DNA from: K23-9 sp049680365
GTDB lineage: Bacteria; Planctomycetota; Planctomycetia; Pirellulales; Pirellulaceae
Length of the DNA: 45,692 nt
Assembly (NCBI GenBank): GCA_049680365.1
Contig: JBAUHQ010000283.1
Location: 1 to 45,692 of the forward strand
Direction of reading: 5' to 3'
Below the pieces are notes generated by a model. It saw nothing but the letters and a program-made list of their open reading frames with translations. It had not been told where the DNA came from and ran no database searches. Positions 24,908-34,410 of this stretch are shown one piece after another. Positions within the stretch are counted from its first letter, which is position 1, and each line of letters opens with the position of its first letter. Made by a program: the position numbers and the translations under genes.

Positions 24908-27114
24908 AATCCAGTGCAATGAGCGGACGATCTTGCAGCAAGCACATCGTCCTGCTGGGTATCGGGCATACCAACGCGCACATCGTGCGGATGTGGGGCA
25001 TGAATCCGATTGCCGATACGGACCTGACATGCATCACTGACTTCCCCGTCGCAACTTATTCGGGAATGCTGCCCGCCGTGTTGGCACAACAAGTTCCGAC
25101 CGAGCAAATGCAAATTGATTTAGTTCGTTTGTGTGGGTCCGTCGGCGCACGTTTGATCTGTGGGAAGGTGACCGGCATTGACCATGACAAACGCGAAATC
25201 CAAATGGACGATCGGCCACCGATCCCGTTTGATGCATTGTCAATTGGGATTGGTTCTGTACCCACGACAGACGGTGTTTCGATCACGGGCGAATCGCTGA
25301 TCAAAATCAAACCCATGCAAACGTTCTTGCAACGTCTTGCTGATGCCGTTGAGCGTGCGGAAAACCACTCCAACTCAGAAACGCTGAATGTCGTCGTCGT
25401 TGGCAGTGGTGTTGCAGGCGTCGAGATCTGTTTGTGTTTGCCCAATTTTTTGGCGAAGCACTCCAATCGTAGCGTTCAACTGAGCATCATCACACGGAGC
25501 GAACAGATCTTGCCCGACGCCGATTCGATGCGTGCCAAGACGCTCGCTGAATTGACAGGCCGCGGCGTGCAGATCACGACCGGACAAAGTGTGGTTGCCG
25601 TGAATGAAAGGCATGTCTCGTTGTCGGGCGGAACTCAAGTCGATGCGGACATTGTGATCTGGGCCACAGGCGCCAGCGCGCCTGATGCGTTAGAGCGATT
25701 TGATTTGCCAGTCGATGAACGTGGTTTTTTGAAAACTGATCGGACGCTACAGTCCGTATCGGGTATGCCATGTTTTGCCGTTGGAGATACCGGCACGGTC
25801 GTCGGCGAGCGAATTCCCAAAGCCGGCGTGTACGCCGTTCGCCAAGGACCGGTGCTGTGGGAGAATCTACATCGTTTGCTGAAGAACCAAGAACTGACGC
25901 AGTATCATCCGCAGCGGTCGTTCCTAAAGTTGTTGAACTACGGCAATGGTCACGCGATTGGTCAATGGAAAGGTTTTTCTTTTTCCGGTCGTTGGGTGAT
26001 GTCGCTGAAACAGCGCATCGACACCAAGTTTATGCGAATGTACCAGCCCGGTAATTCGATGAGCGGTCAAGTCGTCAGTGACGCGACTGACAAGGACGAA
26101 ATGCAGTGCCGAGGCTGCGGGTGCAAGTTGGGATCCCAGCCGCTTGCTGAGGCGATGAAAATGATCCGCGTTGCTGATGACAGTGACGCCCAAGGTATCC
26201 CACTGGAAGACGCTGCCGTCATCAGCCAAAACGATGGCACGCAGCTACTGGCGTCGACCGATTTTTTCACCACACCGTTTGACGACGCGTATTTGTCTGG
26301 GCGTATCGCTGCGTTGCATTCCGCTAGCGATATCATTGCCAGCGGCGGTATGCCCACCCATGCACTTGCCAACGTAGTGTTGAGCGAAGGAAACGAAGAG
26401 ACGCAAAAGCGATCGTTGGCCGATTTTCTGAGTGGTGCTGGCCGCGAATTTCGAGCTATGGGTGCCAACATTGTCGGCGGACACACCATTGTCGGACCGC
26501 GCATGGAAGCTGGCTTCACCGTCATCGGACACACGGCGGGAGATATGCTTCGCAAAAACAAACTTCGTTGCGGTGATGTGCTTTGCCTAACCAAGCCGCT
26601 TGGCATCGGAATCATCCTTGCCGGCCACATGCGTGGCGAATGCCGCGCTGAGGAGTACTTCGGTGTGATCGAAGCAATGCTAATGCCGCAACACGGCTAT
26701 GTGCCGATCGCAAAGTCGCATCCACTGGCAGCGATGACTGACGTGACCGGATTTGGACTCGCTGGTCACTTGATCGAAATGCTGCGTGAAAGCAAAGTGT
26801 CGGCAGAAATGTCGCTGGAGAGTATTCCGTTGATTGACGGCACCGAACGTTTGCTGCAAGCAGGAATTCAGAGCACGCTTGCGCCGGACAATCGAAGATT
26901 CCAGCGTTGGATCGCTGTCGACGAATCGATCAAAGAACAGGCGAAATACAAAGCCTTGTTTGACCCCCAAACCTGTGGTGGCCTCTTGTTTGGAATCAAT
27001 CCGGAACATCTTGAAGGTTTGACAGTCGACCTTACCAATGTCGGACTTCCAGCACCCATTCAGATCGCGACCGTCAGCGAAACAGGCAATGCCGTGCTGA
27101 CCATCAAACGGTAG
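24904..27114 (+). CDS. selD: FAD/NAD(P)H oxidoreductase-selenophosphate synthetase (SelD) fusion
   Basis: The 736-residue protein joins two enzymes. Residues about 14-390 are an NADH-dehydrogenase-like FAD protein: IVLLGIGHTNAHIV, the second Rossmann motif VVVVGSGVAGVEI, IWATGASAP, and CFAVGDTG for the FAD tail. From about residue 400 it is SelD: the catalytic CRGCGCKLG with C405/C407 and K408, LASTDFFTTPFDDAY, VGGHTIVGPRMEAGF, and DPQTCGGLLFGI. SelD makes selenophosphate from selenide and ATP; the fused flavoprotein may supply or keep selenium in the reduced state. Fusions of this type are known in several bacteria. It carries Cys, not Sec, in the active loop. The GTG start overlaps selA; an ATG at 24919 is an alternative. 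Confidence 0.95.
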   Translation: MKSSAMSGRSCSKHIVLLGIGHTNAHIVRMWGMNPIADTDLTCITDFPVATYSGMLPAVLAQQVPTEQMQIDLVRLCGSVGARLICGKVTGIDHDKREIQMDDRPPIPFDALSIGIGSVPTTDGVSITGESLIKIKPMQTFLQRLADAVERAENHSNSETLNVVVVGSGVAGVEICLCLPNFLAKHSNRSVQLSIITRSEQILPDADSMRAKTLAELTGRGVQITTGQSVVAVNERHVSLSGGTQVDADIVIWATGASAPDALERFDLPVDERGFLKTDRTLQSVSGMPCFAVGDTGTVVGERIPKAGVYAVRQGPVLWENLHRLLKNQELTQYHPQRSFLKLLNYGNGHAIGQWKGFSFSGRWVMSLKQRIDTKFMRMYQPGNSMSGQVVSDATDKDEMQCRGCGCKLGSQPLAEAMKMIRVADDSDAQGIPLEDAAVISQNDGTQLLASTDFFTTPFDDAYLSGRIAALHSASDIIASGGMPTHALANVVLSEGNEETQKRSLADFLSGAGREFRAMGANIVGGHTIVGPRMEAGFTVIGHTAGDMLRKNKLRCGDVLCLTKPLGIGIILAGHMRGECRAEEYFGVIEAMLMPQHGYVPIAKSHPLAAMTDVTGFGLAGHLIEMLRESKVSAEMSLESIPLIDGTERLLQAGIQSTLAPDNRRFQRWIAVDESIKEQAKYKALFDPQTCGGLLFGINPEHLEGLTVDLTNVGLPAPIQIATVSETGNAVLTIKR

Positions 27115-27156
27115 TTTTTCCGGTGTGCCCGTAGCAGAAGCCGAATACGGTTTGTC

Positions 27157-27173
27157 GATTTGGTTGCCAAATC
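27157..27173. terminator. Hairpin between convergent selD and HD-GYP genes
   Basis: GATTTGG at 27157-27163 and CCAAATC at 27167-27173 form a perfect 7 bp stem with a 3 nt TTG loop, 42 bp after the selD stop. No T-run follows on either strand, so it is at best a weak bidirectional terminator between the convergent genes. The rest of the 150 bp gap was inspected for a tRNA-Sec gene, which was not found. Confidence 0.35.
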
Positions 27174-27264
27174 TGGATTGACGGATGTGCGATGGGCGCT
27201 CTTGCCCGTCAGCGGTCGGGTGTCGACCAGGAGTGGCCGACTTTCGACTAAATCCACAATTCCA

Positions 27265-28449
27265 TTATGCGTTGGCTTCGCGACGTGCGTAGCGTTCCAT
27301 CACTTCGGGCATGCCCAACAAAGTGTCGACTACGTCGGCGGCCCATTGTGAGCCACGGCCACCTTCGAAGATCGAGATCACTTTTTCCAGGCACATGCCA
27401 GAGCGATAAGGTCGGTCGCTGGTCATCGCGTCAAACGCGTCGGCAACGGCCATGATCTGTGCATCACGTGGAATTTCATTGCCGGCTAATCCATCGGGGT
27501 AGCCTCTTCCATCCCAAGATTCGTGGTGATGACGGACCGCTGGCAAGATGTGTGAAAACTGCCGAATGCCTTTCAAAATGTCATAGCCCAAAACGGGATG
27601 CTGTTTGATCTGGTCAAACTCTTCATCCGTTAGCTTACCCGGCTTGCAAAGCACCGCGTCGTCGACGCCAATTTTTCCGATATCGTGCAAAATACCGCCC
27701 ATGCGAACTCGAGCAATGCCTTCTTCGTCGTAACCAAGCCGCTTAGCAAGTTCGACAGTCAGTTCCGACACTCGCGTGCTGTGACCGCAGGTGTAGGCAT
27801 CTTTGGCGTCCAATGCTGAGACCAACGACTGGATCGTTCCTTCGAACATTTGCTGCAGTTCGACGAACTGACGCTGGTTGATCAAGTGCACGCCTAACAT
27901 CATCGACGTTGATCGCATCAAGTCGGCTTCGGTTGTTCCAAACTCAGGCTGATCCGCGGTACGAACTGCGATCATTCGACCCAACAAGTGATTGCGACGA
28001 TCGATCGGCACGACCACGATACGAACAATCCGATTGTCGTCGATCGCTAAATTGTTGACGATTGAAACCGCTCGAGAACCACCAGATACTCTTCGCGAAA
28101 TTTCCTCTGCTTGACTGGCGACCTTTTCCAGCCAAGGGCGATCGATGGGCTCACCAACACAATGGATCGTTTCATCACAGTTGCTTGAATCGTCAGACTC
28201 CAACAGAATCGCCAAGGAATGAGCCGATGTGCATGGTCGCAATTCGTTCAATAGCGACTCGATAATTGTCCCCGAGTCTTCCTCCAACGTCAGGCTGTGC
28301 GATAAGTCATGAATCAACGTTAGCTCTTCGAACCTCGCTGCTAGCGCAGATGCCAACTGGTCAACTTCAGATTCGATCGACGTTGCTGAATCGATAAATG
28401 GGGTGACAAAAGACGTAGCAGCCGGCGCGCTGGTGGTGGGAGATGTCAT
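27265..28449 (-). CDS. GAF-like/HD-GYP cyclic-di-GMP phosphodiesterase-type protein
   Basis: HD-GYP proteins hydrolyse cyclic di-GMP. From the ATG at 28449 this is a 394-residue protein with a GAF-like N-terminal region (FEELTLIHDLSHSL to MRSTSMMLGVHLI) and a C-terminal HD-GYP domain. The domain has all key residues: GHSTRVSEL, ILHDIGKIG with the HD pair, IKQHPVLGYDIL, HHHESWDGRGYPDGL, and VADAFDAMTSDRPYR. The metal ligands appear complete, so it should be catalytically active. A longer frame to 28560 is low complexity and unlikely. The gene lies 181 bp downstream of an RND pump gene on the same strand. No diguanylate cyclase (GGDEF) gene is in the window. Confidence 0.93.
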   Translation of the reverse strand: MTSPTTSAPAATSFVTPFIDSATSIESEVDQLASALAARFEELTLIHDLSHSLTLEEDSGTIIESLLNELRPCTSAHSLAILLESDDSSNCDETIHCVGEPIDRPWLEKVASQAEEISRRVSGGSRAVSIVNNLAIDDNRIVRIVVVPIDRRNHLLGRMIAVRTADQPEFGTTEADLMRSTSMMLGVHLINQRQFVELQQMFEGTIQSLVSALDAKDAYTCGHSTRVSELTVELAKRLGYDEEGIARVRMGGILHDIGKIGVDDAVLCKPGKLTDEEFDQIKQHPVLGYDILKGIRQFSHILPAVRHHHESWDGRGYPDGLAGNEIPRDAQIMAVADAFDAMTSDRPYRSGMCLEKVISIFEGGRGSQWAADVVDTLLGMPEVMERYARREANA

Positions 28450-28630
28450 GAAGGTGCTTTGGCGTGGAGGTGGGGCATGCAAAACGCGAAACTTCGAAGC
28501 AGGCTTTCGCTTCTCTTCTGCTGCCAAAACGTATCCCGCTCCGTGGCGGCGGGACGCCACCCACCCCCTCCCAATAGGGTTTATTCTGGCAAAACTTTAC
28601 CGCTGAAAACGAGTGAGTCGATCGTGGCGA

Positions 28631-31600
28631 TTATGCGGAATCAGATTCGCCAACTTGCGGTGTATCTTCATCCAATCGCCCACCTGCACTCCAGTACAAC
28701 GAGTATGTCACCGGCACTAAGTAGAGCACCACAATAGTGGCAAATAGTTCACCAAACGCGATGCTGGTGGCCATCGGGATCAAAATTTGGGCTTGGATTG
28801 ATGACTCCATCAAGATTGGAAACAGACCACCGATGGTCGTGATGGTTGTCAACAACACTGGCCGAAAACGTCGTACTCCCGACTCGCGTAGCGCTTGATT
28901 AATCGGCACACCTTCCCGAACACGCGCATTGATAAAATCGATCAATACGATCGAATCGTTCACAACGATGCCTGTCAAAGCAATGATTCCGTAAAAGCTG
29001 AAAAGCGTCAGTGGTAGTCCCATGATGATGTGCCCCACAATCGCTCCCAGGGCTCCGAACGGAATGATCAACATCACCAGCGCTGGCTGCACTGCGGATT
29101 TAAATTCGATCGACAACAACACAAACATGCACAGCAGCGCTACCGCGAAACCTCGAAACAGACTCCCCATTGATTCACTACGTTGTTCCTGTTGACCTTC
29201 CCAGCGAACGCGAATTTTAGGGTGCTTTCTTTCTAATTCCGGCATGAATTCAGCTTGCAGACTGGCGACAATTTCACTGGCATTGCCCACGGTTTCGTCC
29301 AAGTCAGCTGAAACCGTAATGGAACGTTTCTGATCAATACGATTGATTTCCGAATAGCTGCGGACCACATCGATTTCGGCTAGTTCGGTGATTGGGCGCT
29401 GCACGCCGTCGTCCATCCGAACACGGATCTCGTCAAAATTCGAAAGCAGACGACGGTCTTCTCGCGGATACGTCACCATGATTTTGACTTCGTGACGACC
29501 GCGCTGAACGCGCATGACTTCTTCACCGTAATAGGCAGCCCGTACTGTCTCAGCCAAGTCCGCCGTTCGCACGCCCATTGCAAACGCCTCGGGCTTAATG
29601 CGAAATCGATACTCCCATTTGCCAGGAACGCTATCGTCTTTGATGTCAAACACGCCTGGATATTGGGCAAGTTTTTCTTTGCACTCCTCCACCGCTGTCT
29701 CCAACGAATCAACATTCGCTGACGCGGCAAGCAACTTAAACTCGACGGGTGTTCCGCCAGGTCCAAACGATCGGGTGCCCAAGCTCAGTTGTTCGGTACC
29801 GACAATCGTGCCGACTTCTTCGCGCCACTGAGCGACGATGGCTCGGCTATGAATTCCGCGATCTTCTGCGCTGACCAACTCGATTTCCACGCTCCCTTTG
29901 TGGCTTCCGTTGGCCGACGGCATTGGCGAACCACCTGGTCCACCCGATGAAACCAAAGCGCCCACCACACGAAAAGAATTCTTGGCAATCGGCGTCCCCT
30001 GCTTCTCGTATCGATCCGCAATCCGCCAAAACGCGTCTTCGCAGCGCCGTGTTGCTTCATCCGTCACGGATTCAGGCGTGCCGTCAGGAAACACTACCGT
30101 TGCATTGAGCGTATTGCCGTCGACTTGCGGAAAGACACTGAATTTGATCACGCCCGATCGGTATAGCCCCGCAACCAAAAACAGGGACGACAGACACGCC
30201 GCGGTAACGACCAATCGATTGGAGAGTGCCAAGTTCAGCGTCGGCCGATAGATGCGATCGATGTACCAATCCAAACCACGGGTGGCATACTGATTCGCGT
30301 ACTTTGCAGGAATCATCAGCCACCGAAACGCGTGGAAAACCGTGTCGATAATCTTAAAAATCAGACTGTCACGGTGCGCCAAGTGGCAGGGCAAGACTGT
30401 CAAGCATTCGATCAATGACGCAAACAGCATCGCGATAATCGCGGCAGGCATCACCGCAGTGAACTTGCCCATCGTTCCGCTAACAAACAGCAAGGGCGCA
30501 AACGCAACCACGGTCGTCAACACTGCCGTTGTCACCGAAGGAATCACTTCGACGGTGCCATCGATCGCAGCCTGCATCGCCGACTTACCCATTTGCCGAT
30601 GCGCAAAAACGTTCTCGCCCACCACAATGGCGTCATCGACAATAATTCCCAGGGCCATCACAAACGCAAACATCGAAATCTGATTCAACGTTTGTCCCGT
30701 CATGTACAAAAACATGCCGGATGCCAGAAAGGCAAAGGGAATACCAAACGCGACCCAGAACGCCAGCTTGGGATCCAAGAACAACAGCAAGAGTACAAAG
30801 ACGATTAACAATCCCTGATAGCCGTTGCGGACCAATAAGTCCAATCGGCCACGAACTTCCACCGACTCGTCGCTCCATGTGATCATCTGAAAACCTGGTG
30901 GTAATTCCGCAGTGCGAACAAAGTCCTCCACCGCGTCAATCATCTCGAACAGATCTTGTGACGTGCTGCGCTGAACCGACAGAGCTAAGGCAGGTTTGCC
31001 ATTGATCACGTTGATCGCCGTCGTGTCAGTGAATTCATCACGTACGCGGCCCACGTCTCCGACGGTCAATACGGCACCATCACCTTGAGTTAGCAACGGC
31101 AACTTCGCCAATTCGACACCCTCCGTCCGACGATTGTTGCCGCGCAGCAGCACTTCTTGCGATTGACTGCGAATCGAACCCGCAGGCAACTCACGATTTT
31201 CGCGACGGATGATCTCGGCGGTTTGTCGCAACGTCATGCCATGCGATCGGAGCGTTTGCTCAGGAATCTCGATATCGATCTGATAGTTGCGCGCGGCTAA
31301 GAAATCAACTTGTGCGACCGCGTCGATCGCCAGCAAGTCATTGCGAATCGTCTCGGCAACGTCACGAAGCATCAGTTCCTCAGTCGAACTCAACTGCATC
31401 TTGCCGTTGCTGCTGCTGTTGCCGTAAGAAGCAGGTGCCAGAATGCCGACGCGAATTGAAGGCCTTCGATTCGTCACCAACGAGATTTGCGGATCTTCCG
31501 CCTCCAATGGAAAACTGGGTATGCGATCAATCTCACTTCGCACCTCATCCAGTATCCGGTCGGGCATTCGCCCGCCAGCGATCAATTCCAGCACGACGTT

Positions 31601-31870
31601 GCAAGCGCCTTCTTGGGCCACGGTCGTGACCTTCTTGATGCCTTCGATCGAACGCACCGCCTCTTCGATCTTTTGGCCTATCCCTTGTTCAACCTCTTGA
31701 GGAGCGGCACCTGGATAAGGAACGGCAACTAGTACGCGATCGAGTTCAAACTCTGGAAACGATTCTCGCTGCATGGCGTACAGACTGTAAGCACCAACGG
31801 CCATCATCGCCAACATGCAAAGATTTAGCGCAGAGCGGTTGGTAATCGACGTTGTAACGATTGATTTCAC
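28631..31870 (-). CDS. RND-family efflux pump, inner-membrane subunit
   Basis: The 1079-residue protein has the full RND layout: twelve membrane helices and two large periplasmic loops. The first helix reads ALNLCMLAMMAVGAYSLYAM, and the proton-relay pair D412-D413 lies in ALGIIVDDAIVV. The second half carries GIVVNDSIVLIDFI, where AcrB-type pumps have Lys in the corresponding helix; Asn-Asp in this position is common in another RND subgroup. Substrates cannot be told. The GTG start overlaps the adaptor gene stop (GTGA), so the two are translationally coupled. No outer-membrane channel gene follows. Confidence 0.93.
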   Translation of the reverse strand: MKSIVTTSITNRSALNLCMLAMMAVGAYSLYAMQRESFPEFELDRVLVAVPYPGAAPQEVEQGIGQKIEEAVRSIEGIKKVTTVAQEGACNVVLELIAGGRMPDRILDEVRSEIDRIPSFPLEAEDPQISLVTNRRPSIRVGILAPASYGNSSSNGKMQLSSTEELMLRDVAETIRNDLLAIDAVAQVDFLAARNYQIDIEIPEQTLRSHGMTLRQTAEIIRRENRELPAGSIRSQSQEVLLRGNNRRTEGVELAKLPLLTQGDGAVLTVGDVGRVRDEFTDTTAINVINGKPALALSVQRSTSQDLFEMIDAVEDFVRTAELPPGFQMITWSDESVEVRGRLDLLVRNGYQGLLIVFVLLLLFLDPKLAFWVAFGIPFAFLASGMFLYMTGQTLNQISMFAFVMALGIIVDDAIVVGENVFAHRQMGKSAMQAAIDGTVEVIPSVTTAVLTTVVAFAPLLFVSGTMGKFTAVMPAAIIAMLFASLIECLTVLPCHLAHRDSLIFKIIDTVFHAFRWLMIPAKYANQYATRGLDWYIDRIYRPTLNLALSNRLVVTAACLSSLFLVAGLYRSGVIKFSVFPQVDGNTLNATVVFPDGTPESVTDEATRRCEDAFWRIADRYEKQGTPIAKNSFRVVGALVSSGGPGGSPMPSANGSHKGSVEIELVSAEDRGIHSRAIVAQWREEVGTIVGTEQLSLGTRSFGPGGTPVEFKLLAASANVDSLETAVEECKEKLAQYPGVFDIKDDSVPGKWEYRFRIKPEAFAMGVRTADLAETVRAAYYGEEVMRVQRGRHEVKIMVTYPREDRRLLSNFDEIRVRMDDGVQRPITELAEIDVVRSYSEINRIDQKRSITVSADLDETVGNASEIVASLQAEFMPELERKHPKIRVRWEGQQEQRSESMGSLFRGFAVALLCMFVLLSIEFKSAVQPALVMLIIPFGALGAIVGHIIMGLPLTLFSFYGIIALTGIVVNDSIVLIDFINARVREGVPINQALRESGVRRFRPVLLTTITTIGGLFPILMESSIQAQILIPMATSIAFGELFATIVVLYLVPVTYSLYWSAGGRLDEDTPQVGESDSA

Positions 31871-33375
31871 GATGCGTCACCTTTCGCTGCTGCCGACGGC
31901 TTGCCTGGTTTCCCGCCGCCCTTACCTCCGCCGCCAGCCCACTGACTCTTGCCAGCCTTTGCTTTCTGTTTCTCGTGGTCGGCCAACAACGTCACTGGCA
32001 TGCCGTCGATCGGAGTTGCCAAGGGCGATACAACGATCTGATCGCCAGCTTGAATCCCTTGCGGATTTTGATAAGCGATGACGAAAGTCGACACGGACGT
32101 CGCAATGTCGATTTCTTTGCGAACCAATTTGCCATCCGCGACAGTCCAGATCACGTTGCCCGGTTGAATCGCACGTTGTGGCAAACGCACCAACTGAATC
32201 GGCGGCTTGGCGTTGATACGCACTTTGACAAACATGCCAGTCATCAAGGTCGGCGCATCGGCAATCGGCAACGACTGAGCGCTGGACGGAGTTGCAGGAG
32301 ATTGCTGACGTCCTGAGGTTGGATTGTCGACATGGATGCGGCACGGCACCATTCGCGTCTGCTGGTCGATACCAACTCCATCGAGTCGATCGATGACGCC
32401 ATCCCATACGTATGTCTTGCCTCCCATTTCGTACATCACTTGCGCCGCCGTAACAGGAAACGCATCGGCCGACAGATCATCGACGCCTTCCGTTTTGCTC
32501 GCTTGCCAGAGCCAGTGCAGTTGCCGCATATGCAACTGACACGTCACGTCAAGCTGCGATGAATCTTGCAACACAATGACAGTGCTGCCCGTTTGCAAGT
32601 ATCCGTCTTGTTCCACGTTTTCACTGACCACCACGCCATCGATGGGCGAAAGAATCTCGGTACGCTTCAGGGCTAAATCTGCTTTTTCCAAATTCGTTTC
32701 GCCCAGCGACTGTGCACTTTCCAATCGAATCCTTCGTTGATTGATTTGGCTTTTCTGATCTTGCAGATTCTGCAAGTTGCTGCGCGATCCCAACGCTGTC
32801 CGGCGGGATGTATCAAGCTCTGTCTCCGACGCGGCGCGGCGATCGTAAAGCTCTTCGGTGCGTTTCAGTTGCCGGTCATCCAGTTCAGCTTGCTTCTTGG
32901 CCGATTCGATCTGATTGTCGACCGTAACGATTTCACTCTGAAGTTCTTCTAACATCGCTCCAGCCTGTGTGAGCTCCTCCTTTAGTCGCTTGACCTCCAG
33001 TTCGTAATCTGTGGGATCGATACGAATCAACAGCTCCCCCTTGCTGACAGCTTTCCCGGTGCGGCACTGCGGCGACTTGTGCGCGACACGGCCACCTACT
33101 TCCGCTGCAATCTGTATTTGCTTGAACGGCACAACCGCACCGTCGACGACAAATTCGATCCCCTCTTCATGGTTCGCAGCCACCGACGTCTCGACGATCG
33201 CTGCATTGGGCCGCTGCGACTCTCGTGTTTCAACAACAGGTGTTCCGAGCCAAAAGAACGCTGCAATCCCTGCACCCAAGATTGCCAGTGAAAGAATAAA
33301 GCGACTGGGTGATGTAGGACTTTGCGATGTAGGGCTGGGCGAATTCGTCGCCTCAGTGACAAGCGGATCGCTCAT
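31867..33375 (-). CDS. RND periplasmic adaptor (membrane fusion protein)
   Basis: This 502-residue adaptor bridges the pump to an outer-membrane channel. It has an N-terminal signal anchor (FILSLAILGAGIAAFFWLG, about 26-45), a lipoyl half-motif (AAEVGGRVAHKSPQCRTGKAVSKGELL), a long coiled-coil hairpin (about 125-230), the second half (LSPIDGVVVSENVEQDGYLQTG) and beta-barrel domains (DAPTLMTGMFVKVRI). The final 30 residues are a Gly/Lys-rich tail (AGGGGKGGGKPGKPSAAAKG) not typical of the family. It is first in a two-gene unit with the RND subunit and is divergent from the PhyH gene. Confidence 0.92.
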   Translation of the reverse strand: MSDPLVTEATNSPSPTSQSPTSPSRFILSLAILGAGIAAFFWLGTPVVETRESQRPNAAIVETSVAANHEEGIEFVVDGAVVPFKQIQIAAEVGGRVAHKSPQCRTGKAVSKGELLIRIDPTDYELEVKRLKEELTQAGAMLEELQSEIVTVDNQIESAKKQAELDDRQLKRTEELYDRRAASETELDTSRRTALGSRSNLQNLQDQKSQINQRRIRLESAQSLGETNLEKADLALKRTEILSPIDGVVVSENVEQDGYLQTGSTVIVLQDSSQLDVTCQLHMRQLHWLWQASKTEGVDDLSADAFPVTAAQVMYEMGGKTYVWDGVIDRLDGVGIDQQTRMVPCRIHVDNPTSGRQQSPATPSSAQSLPIADAPTLMTGMFVKVRINAKPPIQLVRLPQRAIQPGNVIWTVADGKLVRKEIDIATSVSTFVIAYQNPQGIQAGDQIVVSPLATPIDGMPVTLLADHEKQKAKAGKSQWAGGGGKGGGKPGKPSAAAKGDAS

Positions 33376-33557
33376 GAAACTGCCTTAATAATGTGCGTTG
33401 GTGACGCAAAAACAGGGGAAGCGGTGACCGACTCAGCGGGCAATCGGTGGTTGTGCAGACCGTCGGTTGGATAGTCTAATCAATCGAAATTGTTTTCATT
33501 GCTAGAAAGATCCACAATTGATCTGTAGACGCTATTTCCCGTGCATCAGAGCGACCG

Positions 33558-34388
33558 ATGGCCAAAGACTTTAAGATGATCCCGTCCGATGAAGAGATCC
33601 AAGCACTGCAGCGTGACTTGCGGTTTCATCCCTCGACCAATGGCTCACCCAGTCACCTGACGGCCGACCAAGTCCAGCATTTTAACCAGCGTGGCTACGT
33701 CGCTCCGATCCCCATCTTCGGCGTTGAGGAGGTCACAGCGATTCGATCCTACTTTGACGATTTGCTCCAGCGTGTGATGGCCGAAGGCGGTAATAGCTAT
33801 TCAATCAGCTCGGCCCACCTGAAGTACGGCAAGGTCCACGACATTCTGACCGACAAACGCATCGTCGATCACGTCGCAGACCTGCTGGGCGATGACGTCA
33901 TCGGATGGGGATCTCACTTTTTTTGCAAAATGCCTCACGATGGAAAATCGGTTGCCTGGCACCAGGACGCCAGTTACTGGCCACTGTCACCGTCCAAAGC
34001 TGTCACGGTTTGGCTGGCGATCGATGATGCCGATCAAGAAAACGCGTGCATGAAATTCATCGCCGGATCACATCATCACGGGCACATGACCTACCGTCCC
34101 AGCGGGTCTCATGAAGACAACGTGCTGAATCAAACGATTGAGAATCCGCTGCAGTACGGCGAATCGGTTTACAATCCGCTTGTCGCCGGCCAAGTTTCGA
34201 TCCATAGCGATCTGTTGTTGCACGGCAGCGAAGCGAATGAATCGGACCGTCGGCGATGTGCGTTGACCTTGCGATATTGCGCTGCCGACGTTCGTGCCGA
34301 ACTGGGTTGGAACGAAAAAGGCGTCCACGTTCGCGGCACCGACAAAAGCAGCCACTGGGAAAATGTTCCCCGACCTCAAGCGGATTGA
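33558..34388 (+). CDS. Phytanoyl-CoA dioxygenase (PhyH)-like Fe(II)/2-oxoglutarate oxygenase
   Basis: The 276-residue protein is a PhyH-type double-stranded beta-helix oxygenase. The iron facial triad is visible as H135-x-D137 in AWHQDASYW and H222 in LLLHGSEAN. A following Arg (DRRRCALTLRY) would hold 2-oxoglutarate. KAVTVWLAIDDADQENACMKFIAGSH is the typical central block. Such enzymes hydroxylate diverse small molecules, for example lipids, ectoine or natural products, and the substrate cannot be told. It is followed 22 bp later by a globin gene in the same direction. Confidence 0.92.
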   Translation: MAKDFKMIPSDEEIQALQRDLRFHPSTNGSPSHLTADQVQHFNQRGYVAPIPIFGVEEVTAIRSYFDDLLQRVMAEGGNSYSISSAHLKYGKVHDILTDKRIVDHVADLLGDDVIGWGSHFFCKMPHDGKSVAWHQDASYWPLSPSKAVTVWLAIDDADQENACMKFIAGSHHHGHMTYRPSGSHEDNVLNQTIENPLQYGESVYNPLVAGQVSIHSDLLLHGSEANESDRRRCALTLRYCAADVRAELGWNEKGVHVRGTDKSSHWENVPRPQAD

Positions 34389-34410
34389 CCATCCAGGATT
34401 TCAAAAGCAG

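Noticed and set aside
27115..27264. Possible tRNA-Sec gene behind selD
   Set aside because: I looked on both strands for a UCA anticodon loop, a T-loop TTCGANTC and a long variable arm in register; none fits. Only a 7 bp hairpin is present.
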